Shown here piece after piece: positions 1 to 6,780 of a DNA stretch of 8,245 nucleotides. The notes beneath the pieces were generated by a model that saw only the letters and a list, made by a program, of their open reading frames with translations, did not search any database and was not told the DNA's origin. The first letter of the stretch is position 1, and each line of letters starts with the position of its first letter. The translations under genes were made by a program, and so were the position numbers. Source of the DNA: Deltaproteobacteria bacterium CG07_land_8_20_14_0_80_60_11 (GTDB taxonomy: Bacteria > Desulfobacterota > Desulfobaccia > Desulfobaccales > 0-14-0-80-60-11); contig PEWM01000159.1 in NCBI GenBank assembly GCA_002779455.1, positions 1 through 8,245 of the forward strand. The letters run 5' to 3'.

Positions 1-1
1 G

Positions 2-229
2 CTGAAATCAAGGGCCGCATCCTTCGCCGCTCTGCATGGTATTAGGCCTGAGTCCCCTTGGGGTCGCCTCCCGGCCGGGGTGGATTTGTTCATTGAAGAC
101 GCCCAGGGGGGCAGCGACAAATATATCGAGGGATATTTTGTGAACAAATATAATGTCCATGTTGCCAGCGGCAATGCTAATGCCCCCAATTTTGGCGCGG
201 TCGACTCTAAAACAAAGCTGCTCAATTAA
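2..229 (+). CDS. C-terminal end of putative TadG-like Tad pilus protein (partial)
   Basis: An open frame enters from the left edge (frame starting at base 2) and ends at TAA 227-229, giving 75 visible residues. The visible part includes VDLFIEDAQGG, then KYIEGYFVNKYNV, and ends NFGAVDSKTKLLN. The pattern of a GYFV strand, a short loop, a 'FGA' and a final 'kLl' resembles the C-terminus of TadG-like Flp pilus proteins, which are membrane-anchored and extracytoplasmic. Position supports this: TadE/TadG-type genes commonly sit just before cpaE/tadZ in deltaproteobacterial tad clusters. The stop is 83 bp before the tadZ start, which is compatible with one operon. The start and N-terminal membrane anchor lie outside the window. 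I identify it by context and a short C-terminal pattern only; a different minor pilin-like protein is possible. That the frame is coding is more certain than the product. Confidence 0.6.
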   Translation: MKSRAASFAALHGIRPESPWGRLPAGVDLFIEDAQGGSDKYIEGYFVNKYNVHVASGNANAPNFGAVDSKTKLLN

Positions 230-312
230 GCCGAATAACGGAGAACCATAAACGTGAAGGGTAAGGGCATGGCAACTTGTGGCATTCGCCGCATCACCGG
301 GGAGACCGAGGC

Positions 313-1506
313 ATGCATCTTGACCAGCTAACCATTTCAATACTCTTTGGGACCGGGGTCCAGCGTCCGGAAATCGGGGCGGTGTTGGACCAGCTTCCCC
401 AACTGAAGCTGTTGGGCCAGACCACTGATCCCGAGAGTTTTGCCGGGCAACTCAGGGAAGTGTCTCCGGATGTAGTCCTGGTGGAAATGAATGGGGAGAG
501 TCAGGTCCCCGAGTGGCTGGCGAACCTGCCCCAGGAGATGCCCCAGACGCAGGTCCTGGTCTGTTCGTATAGCCGGGAACCGGATTTTTTGATCCGGGCC
601 ATGCAGGTGGGGATTCGGGAATTCTTACCCCTGCCCCTGACCCAAGGCGACCTGGAGGGCGCTTTAAGCCGGGTGCGGCTGGCCAGGAAGCAGCTGATGC
701 CCGTGGATAACCGGCAGGGCCGGATCATTGTGGTTACCGGCCACAAGGGGGGGGCGGGGAGCACCACGGTCGCCGTCAACCTGGCGCAGGCTCTGGCGGA
801 ATCGACCCCAGGACGGCTGGCCCTGATAGACCTGGGGCGGCCGTTCCCCGACGTGGGCACCTTCCTGGACCAGGAATCGAAATATTCCATCGCGGACCTG
901 ATCCAGAATATCGCCACCCTGGATAAATCTTTCATGCAGAGAATCATGCAGCCTTACGGGGCCAGACTGTCTATCCTGCACGGGGCTGCTGATTTTAAAG
1001 ACCAGGACAGTATTGAGCTGGAGAGCCTGGAGCGGATCTTTGCCCTTCTGCGCAACATGTACGATTTTATCGTGATCGATCTCAGTCATTGGCTGGATGA
1101 ACTCTTCCTCAAGGTAATGACCGAGGCCGACATGGTGTTGATGCTGACCGGGCTTACCGTCCCTGATCTCCGGAACCTGAAAAAACTCTGGCCCTATACC
1201 ATGGAGTGGCACCAGGATAAGCGCAAGATTAAGATCGTGGTGAACCGGTACGATAGCAGTTGTGATTTACAGTTGGGGGACCTGGGGAATATCCTGCAAC
1301 ACCCGGCCTTCGCGACGTTGCCCAGCGACTATCAGGCCATGATGCAATCCCTGAACCAAGGGACGCCGCTGATGGGCGCGGCGCCGCGTTCCAAACTCTG
1401 GCGGGGCATCAAAGAACTGGCGTCTCGGGTTGTAGAGGAAATCGGCGACGGTGAGCAGGCGGCTGCCAGCGCCGCCACACCCAGAAAGAAATTCTGGTTA
1501 TTTTAA
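313..1506 (+). CDS. tadZ: TadZ/CpaE pilus localisation ATPase with degenerate receiver domain
   Basis: A 397-aa CpaE/TadZ-type protein, which in Tad systems marks the pole or assembly site and recruits the pilus machinery. Residues 7-122 have a CheY-like fold pattern but lack the phosphorylation site: glutamate E58 (VVLVEMNG) is at the acceptor position, and FLPLPLT (104-110) lacks the usual lysine before proline. Residues 137-375 are a MinD/ParA-like ATPase. Its deviant P-loop is KGGAGSTT at 145-152, with the signature Lys145 but Ser150 where ParA/MinD have the second lysine; loss of this lysine is common in CpaE/TadZ. Walker A' is LIDLGRP (D173) and the Walker B-like strand is FIVIDLSH (D256). 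I chose ATG 313 because GGAG at 301-304 is correctly spaced and the receiver strand begins at residue 7. An upstream ATG at 277 would add 12 residues but has no good ribosome site. The tadA gene follows 13 bp after the stop. Confidence 0.9.
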   Translation: MHLDQLTISILFGTGVQRPEIGAVLDQLPQLKLLGQTTDPESFAGQLREVSPDVVLVEMNGESQVPEWLANLPQEMPQTQVLVCSYSREPDFLIRAMQVGIREFLPLPLTQGDLEGALSRVRLARKQLMPVDNRQGRIIVVTGHKGGAGSTTVAVNLAQALAESTPGRLALIDLGRPFPDVGTFLDQESKYSIADLIQNIATLDKSFMQRIMQPYGARLSILHGAADFKDQDSIELESLERIFALLRNMYDFIVIDLSHWLDELFLKVMTEADMVLMLTGLTVPDLRNLKKLWPYTMEWHQDKRKIKIVVNRYDSSCDLQLGDLGNILQHPAFATLPSDYQAMMQSLNQGTPLMGAAPRSKLWRGIKELASRVVEEIGDGEQAAASAATPRKKFWLF

Positions 1507-1519
1507 CGGAATCATATGA

Positions 1520-2917
1520 ATGGGCTGGCTGGAATATAATAAAAAAATAACCAAAACCTTGAAGGGGCCTAAACCTGTTCGCAAGGAATCCAAGCCGCTC
1601 GAGGTGGCGCCGCCCCGGCAAGACGATGGCCGGGAAACCCGCCTCTATGAAGTCAAGCGACGGGTGCATCATTGCCTGTTGGAGCGTTTGGATCTCAGTC
1701 AGTTGGAGGAACTGGATGAGAAACTGAGGGCCAAAGAAATCCGGCAGGCCATCAGTATGCTGCTGGAAGAAGAGAAAGAACCCCTCAATATGCGGGAGAG
1801 GGCGCGGCTGGCCCGGGAGATGGAATTCGAAATCCTCGGATTGGGCCCCCTGGAACCCCTGCTGCTGGATCCCACCATTTCAGACATTCTGGTCAACCGC
1901 TATAATCAGGTGTATGTCGAACGGCAAGGCCGTCTGGAATTGACGGACGTGCGGTTTCAGGATAACGACCACCTGTTAAAAATTATCAACAAGATAGTCA
2001 GCAATGTGGGCCGGCGGATAGACGAATTCGTCCCCATGGTTGATGCCCGGTTGCCGGATGGCTCCCGGGTCAACGCCATCATTTCCCCTCTGACCTTAGA
2101 TGGCTGCATGCTGTGCATCCGCCGGTTTTCCGTCCAACGCCCCAGCCTGGAGGATTTAATCGACAAAGGCAGCCTTACCGCGGAGATCGGCGAAACCCTC
2201 AAGGCCATCGCGGTGGGCAAATTAAACGTGCTGATCTCCGGAGGGACTGGCGCCGGGAAAACCACCTTGCTTAACATCCTCTCGGGTTACATTCCCGCCA
2301 CGGAGCGCATCATCACCATCGAAGATGCCGCCGAACTGCAGTTGCAGCAGGAGCACGTCTGCCGGCTGGAGACGCGGGCGGCCAACATCGAAGGCAAAGG
2401 CGAGGTCACCCAGCGGGAATTGGTGAAGAACTGCTTGCGGATGAGGCCGGACCGGGTCATCGTGGGTGAGGTCCGGGGCGCCGAGGTCATTGACATGCTC
2501 ACGGCCATGAATACCGGGCATGAAGGTTCCATGACCACCGTCCATGCCAACGCCGCCCGGGATGCTCTCCTGCGCCTGGAGACCATGATCTCCCTCTCCG
2601 GCATCACCATCCAGGAGAAGGCCATGCGCCAGATGATCAGCTCGTCGTTAAATGTGGTCATCCAATTAGTGCGGCACAGTGATGGGGTCAGACGCATGGT
2701 GGCCCTGGCGGAAATCACCGGCATGGAAAGCGGCGTCATCAGCATGCAAGATATTTTTGTGTTTGAGCGGCAGGGGATAGATGAACAGGGGCAGGTTTTG
2801 GGGCGCTTTGTCGCCACCGGGGTGCGGCCCCGCTTCGTTGAGCGCTGCCGGCTCTTTGGCGCGCCCCTGCCGGATGGCATTTTTGTGCCGCCGCCGCGAC
2901 CCTTGGGGCGCAACTAA
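1520..2917 (+). CDS. tadA: TadA/CpaF secretion ATPase of Tad pilus
   Basis: A 465-aa hexameric type II/IV secretion motor ATPase (CpaF family) that drives Flp pilin polymerisation at the cytoplasmic face. A charged, mainly helical N-terminal part (about 1-110) precedes the N-terminal domain with LGPLEPLLLDPTISDILVN. It is followed by the RecA-like core: Walker A GGTGAGKTT 241-249 (K247), Asp box IITIEDAAEL (E268, D269), Walker B RPDRVIVGEVRG (E317) and His box MTTVHANA (H342). DARLPDGSRVNAIISPL in the middle is also typical of the family. The start is ATG 1520, 13 bp after the tadZ stop, with a weak CGGA ribosome site. The nearby ATG at 1516 is in another frame and stops after seven codons. 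Length is near the family norm, with a proline-rich C-terminal tail. It is tightly placed between tadZ and tadB and is the partner of TadB/TadC. No defects are seen. Confidence 0.96.
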   Translation: MGWLEYNKKITKTLKGPKPVRKESKPLEVAPPRQDDGRETRLYEVKRRVHHCLLERLDLSQLEELDEKLRAKEIRQAISMLLEEEKEPLNMRERARLAREMEFEILGLGPLEPLLLDPTISDILVNRYNQVYVERQGRLELTDVRFQDNDHLLKIINKIVSNVGRRIDEFVPMVDARLPDGSRVNAIISPLTLDGCMLCIRRFSVQRPSLEDLIDKGSLTAEIGETLKAIAVGKLNVLISGGTGAGKTTLLNILSGYIPATERIITIEDAAELQLQQEHVCRLETRAANIEGKGEVTQRELVKNCLRMRPDRVIVGEVRGAEVIDMLTAMNTGHEGSMTTVHANAARDALLRLETMISLSGITIQEKAMRQMISSSLNVVIQLVRHSDGVRRMVALAEITGMESGVISMQDIFVFERQGIDEQGQVLGRFVATGVRPRFVERCRLFGAPLPDGIFVPPPRPLGRN

Positions 2918-2933
2918 CGCCGTCGCACCGGCG
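2918..2933 (+). promoter_or_regulatory. Small GC hairpin next to the tadB ribosome binding site
   Basis: Immediately after the tadA stop, CGCCG (2918-2922) and CGGCG (2929-2933) form a perfect 5-bp stem with a 6-base loop. The tadB Shine-Dalgarno stretch (GAGGAGAGGGGG) begins at the last base of the stem. No U-tract follows, so it is not an intrinsic terminator. It could influence mRNA processing or tadB translation, but short GC stems arise by chance in this base composition. Confidence 0.25.
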
Positions 2934-2947
2934 AGGAGAGGGGGAAT

Positions 2948-3952
2948 ATGGATTTCCTGACAAAATTCAACCTGGCTGGGATGGAATTCCAGTATGCCCT
3001 GGGACTGCTGGGTCTATTCCTGGGGGTGTGTCTTTTAATTACCGGCATTAATTATGGCCTGGTGGAACCCATCCGCCAGCGGCGCCTGATCAATCAGCGC
3101 CTGCAGGGGAATAAGCGGGAACAGGCGGTTCGGGCCCAGGTTTTCAAGGCCTTCCAGGAAACCAAGGAGAGCGTGGTCTTGAACCTGGCGGAGCGCTATT
3201 TGGGCTGGGGGAAGGTGGACAATCTCCAGCGTCAATTGCTCCAGGCGGATATCTACCTGGCCCCGAACACCTTTATCTGTATCGCCATCCTCCTGTCCGG
3301 GTTGGGCTTTCTGATCGGGTGGCTGGTGGGCAGTTGGGTCTGGTCCCTGGGTTTATCTTTCCTGCTGGGGGTGCTTCCCCTCATGTTCCTGCGGTGGAAG
3401 CGGAGGCGGAAGACCCTCAAGATCGAGCGCTACATGCCCGACGCCATGGAGTTGCTGGCCAGATCTCTCAGGGCCGGCCACACCTTGTCGGGAACCTTGG
3501 ACCTGGTGAGTCAGGAGATCCCCGGTCCGCTCGGGACCGAGATGCGAATCACCTTCGAAGAGCAGAAACTGGGTTTGAGCATAACGCAGGCTTTCCGGCG
3601 CATGGGTGAACGGGTGGCCAGCCAGGATCTGCGTTTTTTCGTCACCGCGGTAATCATCCAGGCGGAGACCGGGGGCAACCTATCGGAAATTTTAGAAAAT
3701 ATTGGGCTCATTATCCGCGACCGGCTTCAGTTGAAGGGGAAGATCCAGGGCCTCACCGCCGAAGGACGTTTCTCCGCGTTGATCCTGAGCCTCTTGCCGT
3801 TGGTCACCTTCCTGGCTCTTTATGTCATGAACCGGGAGTATGTCTTGATACTGTTCCGGGACCCTTTAGGGGTAAAATTATTAACGGGCGCGCTTATCAG
3901 TATCAGCTTCGGCATTGTTATCATGAAGAGAATGGTAGCCATTAAGGTCTGA
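2948..3952 (+). CDS. tadB: TadB inner-membrane platform protein (GspF/T2SSF family)
   Basis: A 334-aa inner-membrane protein with one T2SSF domain, one of the two platform subunits on which TadA acts to assemble Flp pili. Hydrophobic segments are visible at about 15-33, 108-126, 128-148, 275-294 and 311-327. The cytoplasmic T2SSF domain (about 160-290) carries the TadB-type sequence RYMPDAMELLARSLRAGHTL, then a TGGNLSEILENI motif near 241-252. An N-terminal amphipathic stretch with many Arg/Gln residues (about 40-75) links the first membrane helix to the pair at 108-148. The start at ATG 2948 has a strong purine-rich ribosome site (GAGGAGAGGGGG). An internal ATG at codon 12 would still keep the first membrane segment but has a weaker context. 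It lies 30 bp after tadA and 11 bp before tadC. Length and topology are normal for the family, with no visible lesions. Confidence 0.94.
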   Translation: MDFLTKFNLAGMEFQYALGLLGLFLGVCLLITGINYGLVEPIRQRRLINQRLQGNKREQAVRAQVFKAFQETKESVVLNLAERYLGWGKVDNLQRQLLQADIYLAPNTFICIAILLSGLGFLIGWLVGSWVWSLGLSFLLGVLPLMFLRWKRRRKTLKIERYMPDAMELLARSLRAGHTLSGTLDLVSQEIPGPLGTEMRITFEEQKLGLSITQAFRRMGERVASQDLRFFVTAVIIQAETGGNLSEILENIGLIIRDRLQLKGKIQGLTAEGRFSALILSLLPLVTFLALYVMNREYVLILFRDPLGVKLLTGALISISFGIVIMKRMVAIKV

Positions 3953-3963
3953 AGGAGGAAAGG

Positions 3964-4896
3964 ATGACGGGACTTTTTTGGGTCATAGCTACGGCCTCTT
4001 TCGCCACGGTCGCTTTCCTCACTTACGGCGTCCTCAGCTACTTCAGTAGCCGGAAGATGGTGCGGGACCGCTTCAAACAGGTCGAAACCGATTCGATGCC
4101 GTTAGTTTACCGGGGAGAAGACAATGGCTTTAAAAAACGATTTTTAAATTGGATCTCCTCTCTGGGGCATTTTGCCACAGACAGTAAAGAGGACGATTCC
4201 AAGCTGCGCCAGTCCTTGATCCAGGCGGGGTTTCGCCATCCCAAGGGAACGGCCATCTATTTCGGCCTGCGGTTTTTGTTGGCTCTGCTGCTGCCGGTGC
4301 TTTACCTGTTGGGCAATGTGATGAACGGCGTTATGAACCGGGGGAATCTCCTGGTTTGTTTCATGTTGGCCGGATCAGGATTTTATGTGGTTCCCTATTT
4401 GCTGAGATTTATTACCAGACGTCGTCAGGATCGCATTGATAAAGCCCTCCCGGATGTTTTGGACCTGCTCATTGTCTGCATGGAGGCCGGGTTGTCCCTG
4501 CAGGCCACTATCAATCGGGTGTCGGATGAAGTTAAGAGCATTTCCACGGACCTGTATAGAGAATTGCAGCTTACCAACGCCGAGTTGAGAACCGGGATCA
4601 ACCGCGAGGAGGCGCTCAAGAATTTGGGGGAACGTACCGGGGTGCAGAATGTTAGAGCTCTGGTGGGACTGATGATCCAATCGGATAGAATGGGCGCCAG
4701 TATCGTCCAGGCTCTCCGCACCCACGCTTCTTTTCTCCGGGTCCAGCGGGCCCAAAAGGCTGAAGAAAAGGCCGCCAAACTGCCGGTAAAGATCCTGTTT
4801 CCCCTTCTCCTGTTTATTTTTCCCGCCATTTTTGTGGTGGTAATGGGGCCCGCCGTCATCCAGATGACCAAATCCTCCTTTTTTACCGGTCACTGA
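3964..4896 (+). CDS. tadC: TadC inner-membrane platform protein (GspF/T2SSF family)
   Basis: A 310-aa second platform protein of the Tad pilus, paralogous to TadB and expected to pair with it in the inner membrane. Membrane segments are at about 3-25, 97-117, 127-148 and 274-296. The T2SSF domain carries the TadC hallmark ALPDVLDLLIVCMEAGLSL (161-179), then LRTGINREEALKNLGERTG (208-226), and ends with a KLPVKILFPLLLFIFPAIF helix (272-290). The start at ATG 3964 is set by a near-perfect AAGGAGGAAAGG ribosome site eleven bases after the tadB stop, so the two are almost certainly co-transcribed and made in similar amounts. Length is normal for the family. It is the last intact tad gene in the window; the next reading frame is broken. 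Confidence 0.94.
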   Translation: MTGLFWVIATASFATVAFLTYGVLSYFSSRKMVRDRFKQVETDSMPLVYRGEDNGFKKRFLNWISSLGHFATDSKEDDSKLRQSLIQAGFRHPKGTAIYFGLRFLLALLLPVLYLLGNVMNGVMNRGNLLVCFMLAGSGFYVVPYLLRFITRRRQDRIDKALPDVLDLLIVCMEAGLSLQATINRVSDEVKSISTDLYRELQLTNAELRTGINREEALKNLGERTGVQNVRALVGLMIQSDRMGASIVQALRTHASFLRVQRAQKAEEKAAKLPVKILFPLLLFIFPAIFVVVMGPAVIQMTKSSFFTGH

Positions 4897-4911
4897 GCCG
4901 GGAGGAATTAG

Positions 4912-5139
4912 ATGGAGACCAATATCGCCATTCTTAATGGCAACGGGATTCACTACTTGCCCACGATACCCGGTCGCGGCTCCATCTGGAAGGCTATAAC
5001 GTGGCGGCCATCAATAATTTTAGTAATTTCGGGGTTGACCGAACAGTTATCTAACAACCGGCCGAAGCCTCGCAGGCGCATGGACTGCGGCTTTAAGGGC
5101 TTAGCGGGCCAGGGACTGCCGGCCGGGCAAGCCCGATAA
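4912..5139 (+). pseudogene. Decayed LytR_C-domain gene (tadD-like remnant) after tadC
   Basis: A 75-codon frame starts at ATG 4912 behind a strong GGAGGAA site (4901-4907), 15 bp after tadC. Its start, METNIAILNGNGIHY, matches the opening 'v.I.NGnG' strand of LytR_C domains, but the frame then reads as non-protein-like sequence. Shifting by one base at about 4956 gives LAHDTRSRLHLEGYNVAAI and then NNFSNFGVDRTVI, which is the rest of a LytR_C domain (LA helix, Le..GY.V strand, TVI strand), before TAA at 5052-5054 where the domain normally has 'YYr'. The simplest reading is a one-base deletion near 4956 plus a second lesion at about 5052. In related tad loci, a TPR protein with C-terminal LytR_C follows tadC; here no TPR part precedes the domain. 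The alternatives are a new 75-aa orphan protein or an assembly error. The family call rests on pattern recognition, not a search. Confidence 0.55.
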
Positions 5140-5140
5140 A

Positions 5141-5161
5141 CCGGTTTCAGACTGAAATCGG
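5141..5161. repeat. 10-bp inverted repeat upstream of the kinase promoter
   Basis: Arms CCGGTTTCAG (5141-5150) and CTGAAATCGG (5152-5161) are complementary except for one G-T wobble, with a single central base. No T-run follows, so it is a poor intrinsic terminator for the tad operon. It lies 23 bp upstream of the putative -10 hexamer, centred near -46 of the expected start, where an activator or dimeric DNA-binding protein could sit. A binding role is inference. Confidence 0.5.
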
Positions 5162-5181
5162 CTAATACTTGGCCCTGATTA

Positions 5182-5190
5182 TGGTATAGT
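5182..5190 (+). promoter_or_regulatory. Putative extended -10 promoter for the kinase/regulator operon
   Basis: TGGTATAGT contains the TGn extension plus a five-of-six -10 hexamer (TATAGT, 5185-5190). No convincing -35 hexamer lies 16-18 bp upstream, which fits an extended -10 or activator-dependent promoter. The start would be near 5197, leaving about 90 nt of leader before ATG 5289. It is the best promoter candidate in the gap between tadC and the kinase gene. Confidence 0.4.
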
Positions 5191-5288
5191 AGCACTGATA
5201 AAATTGTTTGACGTTCTTTATGATTGTTGCTAAACGTCATACTATGGAGTTTTTTAACATCGGCCTGGAGAATGTGCGGGAACCTGCT

Positions 5289-6758
5289 ATGACGATTAGA
5301 ATTCTCCTTGCCGATGAGTACCAGATGGCGCGTCAGGGACTCCGCGCTTTATTGGAGAAAGAAGTGGACCTGGAGGTGGTGGGAGAAGCCGATAGTGGGC
5401 CAGCGGTGATGCGGCAGGTGCAAGACCTGGCCCCGGATATCGTTCTCTTGGATCTGGCCCTGCCCGAACTTCACGGCGTCGAGGCGATCCGCCAAATCCT
5501 GGCCGTATCTCCCCACGTCAAAATTATCGCCTTGTCCATTTATGCCGACCGGCGCTTTGTGGTCAATATCCTCAAAGCCGGCGCCTCAGGGTACCTTTTG
5601 AAGGACTGCGCTTTCGAAGAATTGACCAAAGCTATCCATACCGTTCGGGAACCCAAGACCTTCATCAGCTTAGGCCTTGCGGATATCGTGGCCCAGGATT
5701 ATATCGAGGCGTTGCGCGACAGTGAGGCGCGCTTTCGCACTATTTTCGAAGCAACGACCATGGGCATTGCCCTGGTGGATAAAGAGGGGCGCGTCGTCGA
5801 AGGCAATCCGGCCTTGCAACAGATGCTGGGATATAGTCAGACAGAGCTCGTCAACCAGGTGTTCACCGTTTTTATCTTGCCGGACGATGCTTCCCGGTGC
5901 AAGGCCCTCTTCCGGGAATTGGTGCAAGGGAAACAAGACTCTTATCAGGTAGAAAAAAAATATATCCGCAAAGATGGCCAAACGGCCTGGGGCCGTCTGA
6001 ACGTCTCCCTGATCCGCGCCGCCAAGGTCGAAGACCACCTGGCCGTCTGCATGATCGAAGATATCACGGCACAGAAACAGGCCGAAAAAGCAATCCGCGC
6101 CTACCAGGAACAACTTCGGTCCGTGGCCTCGGAATTGTCCCTGACGGAAGAGCGGGAACGGCGGCGCCTGGCCACTGACCTCCATGATCACGTGGGACAG
6201 ATCCTGGCCCTGGCCCAGATCAAGCTGGGCGCCATCCGGGAATCCGCCTCATCCACCCACCTGGTCGAGCCCATGGATGAGGTCCGGCGCCTCATTGAGC
6301 AAACCATTCGATACACCAGGTCATTGACCTTCGAGCTGAGCCCGCCCATCCTCTATGAGCTCGGATTTGAAGCTGCGGTGGAGTGGTTGGCCGAATTGAT
6401 TCAGAAGCAACATGGCATTACGGTCAAGGTCCAGACGGATCGGTCGGCCAAGCCCGTGAATGATGAGATCCGCGTCATCCTTTTCCAGACCGTGCGGGAA
6501 TTACTGGTTAATGTGGTCGACCATGCCAGCGCTAAGAATATCAGGGTCTTCATTTCCCGAGAGGATGCCACCCTACAGGTCAAGATAGAAGACGACGGGC
6601 TGGGAATGGGGATTTCTACCGACGCCGCCAATGGCCCCTCTGGGTTCGGCTTCTTTAGCATCGGAGAGCGGTTGAAGTATTTGGGCGGTCACCTGGAAGT
6701 GGTATCTGAACCGGGCTGGGGAATCAGGGTCACCTTGCAGGTGCCCTTACAATACTAA
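5289..6758 (+). CDS. Hybrid sensor kinase REC-PAS-HisKA_3-HATPase
   Basis: A 489-aa soluble protein with no membrane segment or signal peptide. Domains in order: REC (1-120) with D9/E10, phosphoacceptor D55, S83 and K105, so it is phosphorylation-competent; PAS (about 145-262); a short coiled linker; HisKA_3 dimerisation domain with the H-box LATDLHDHVGQ (H299); HATPase_c with N-box ELLVNVVDHA (N408), G1 box DDGLGMG (436-441) and G2-like FGFFSIGERL (453-462). It is thus a NarL-class (HPK7) kinase with an N-terminal receiver, expected to autophosphorylate H299 in response to the PAS input and to signal to the regulator encoded 22 bp downstream. ATG 5289 is chosen because the REC then aligns residue for residue with that regulator and GGGAA lies six bases upstream. 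In-frame starts at TTG 5208, ATG 5220 or ATG 5244 would add up to 27 unconserved residues. The N-box has Asp411 where Lys is common, and the G2 box has Phe replacing Leu. The PAS ligand is unknown. Confidence 0.9.
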   Translation: MTIRILLADEYQMARQGLRALLEKEVDLEVVGEADSGPAVMRQVQDLAPDIVLLDLALPELHGVEAIRQILAVSPHVKIIALSIYADRRFVVNILKAGASGYLLKDCAFEELTKAIHTVREPKTFISLGLADIVAQDYIEALRDSEARFRTIFEATTMGIALVDKEGRVVEGNPALQQMLGYSQTELVNQVFTVFILPDDASRCKALFRELVQGKQDSYQVEKKYIRKDGQTAWGRLNVSLIRAAKVEDHLAVCMIEDITAQKQAEKAIRAYQEQLRSVASELSLTEERERRRLATDLHDHVGQILALAQIKLGAIRESASSTHLVEPMDEVRRLIEQTIRYTRSLTFELSPPILYELGFEAAVEWLAELIQKQHGITVKVQTDRSAKPVNDEIRVILFQTVRELLVNVVDHASAKNIRVFISREDATLQVKIEDDGLGMGISTDAANGPSGFGFFSIGERLKYLGGHLEVVSEPGWGIRVTLQVPLQY

Positions 6759-6780
6759 CGAAAGGACTGGGGTGGAGTAG

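Noticed and set aside
254..331. A 25-codon GTG-start frame with GGAG upstream, overlapping the tadZ start
   Set aside because: No recognisable protein pattern. It overlaps the well-supported tadZ start and is short enough to be chance.
2287..2913. Long minus-strand open frame of 208 codons opposite tadA
   Set aside because: It is a shadow of the coding strand: rich in Arg/Ser/Thr with no domain pattern, and fully covered by the certain tadA gene. The same applies to the frames at 4375-4953 and 6730-7440.
3319..3609. 96-codon plus-strand frame inside tadB
   Set aside because: It is a low-complexity out-of-frame shadow of tadB.
4950..4966. Programmed -1 frameshift joining the two LytR_C halves
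   Set aside because: There is no X XXY YYZ slippery heptamer at the switch point and no downstream pseudoknot seen; a second lesion at 5052 also fits decay better.
5169..5184. Sigma-54 type -24/-12 promoter
   Set aside because: A GG occurs at 5171, but the required GC at the -12 element is absent (GG instead).
5208..5288. N-terminal extension of the hybrid kinase from TTG 5208
   Set aside because: The added 27 residues have no counterpart in the paralogous receiver and no good ribosome site precedes TTG 5208, ATG 5220 or ATG 5244.
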